Of a stretch of 64,000 nt of DNA, positions 63,901-64,000 are shown in pieces. The first letter of the stretch is position 1. Each line of letters opens with the position of its first letter. Origin of the DNA: Diphasiastrum complanatum (lineage: Eukaryota; Streptophyta; Lycopodiopsida; Lycopodiales; Lycopodiaceae); contig CM055096.1 in assembly GCA_029204225.1 (NCBI GenBank), forward strand, positions 76,293,521 through 76,357,520, read 5' to 3'. Below the pieces are notes generated by a model. It had not been told where the DNA came from. It saw nothing but the letters and a program-made list of their open reading frames with translations, and did not search any database. The position numbers were made by a program, and so were the translations under genes.

Positions 63901-64000
63901 CACGTGGGATACATTGAAGGCATTGTTTGAAACGACAAATACATTTCGAATACTATTTATGAAGACGAAGTTGCATACATTGCGGGTGGATGATGGTGCA
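63901..64000 (+). pseudogene. Copia H-type gag, cut by window end
   Basis: Encodes TWDTLKALFETTNTFRILF and then LHTLRVDDGA, matching the copia H gag at 47496-47593. The join with LTR-G at ~63898 is abrupt; the rest of the element lies outside the window. Confidence 0.85.

Overview
This is a stretch of plant nuclear DNA made almost entirely of transposable-element remains. The evidence is LTRs beginning TG and ending CA, tRNA-iMet-type primer sites (TGGTATCAGAGC), Ty1/copia and Ty3/gypsy gag, protease, integrase, RT, RNase H and chromodomain fragments, very long GA/TC microsatellites, and spliced gene fragments with GT-AG introns. I cannot name the species. An angiosperm is likely, but nothing here is diagnostic. 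No intact ordinary host gene, rRNA, tRNA or CRISPR array was found.

Layout: 1-5285 is AT-rich and gene-free, with microsatellites, an ~85-bp degenerate tandem repeat (984-1322), an old LTR-like block (2383-3246) and a GC-rich block resembling CACTA subterminal repeats (3861-4350). 5286-29731 is a tandem array of a composite ~11.8-kb unit. Copy 1 (5741-11586) carries an internal deletion of ~6.0 kb, copy 2 (11587-23424) is complete, and copy 3 (23425-29731) is cut short. The unit holds, in order: a minus-strand chromodomain Ty3/gypsy element ('gypsy A'; LTR, chromodomain, integrase, RT/RNase H, protease), an unrecognised plus-strand multi-exon gene, the 3' exon of a minus-strand Ulp1-like (C48) protease gene, a truncated plus-strand gypsy element with two LTRs ('gypsy B'), and a minus-strand copia fragment ('copia C'). 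Unit boundaries fall inside GA microsatellites.

29380-30851 carries the longer version of the C48-like gene (four exons that join in frame, plus further upstream sequence), interrupted at 30853 by a gypsy A LTR. That LTR is itself interrupted at 31583 by copia D (plus strand). Copia D is split by copia E (minus strand, 34417-37912), and a 1.3-kb piece of its pol lies inverted (38478-39783). 39784-43329 contains a gypsy RNase H fragment, the 3' half of copia F (minus) and a gypsy gag fused to it. 43653-45000 is a probable LTR and leader ('LTR-G') that recurs at 62571 and, inverted, at 63725.

46080-51540 is the only element with both ends preserved: copia H, with two 265-bp LTRs and a 5-bp target duplication GCTTC, but with a decayed gag-pol. 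52011-56764 holds nothing recognisable. A TC/TA microsatellite of ~310 bp follows. 57501-62570 holds two minus-strand copia remnants (I and J), J with an unrecognised ORF where RT should be. The window ends inside a gag related to that of copia H.

The elements do not act together as a pathway. The picture is of nested insertion, deletion, inversion and recent segmental duplication. The items most worth attention are the GA-bounded tandem array, the paired C48-like and unrecognised genes inside it, and the possible captured ORF in copia J.
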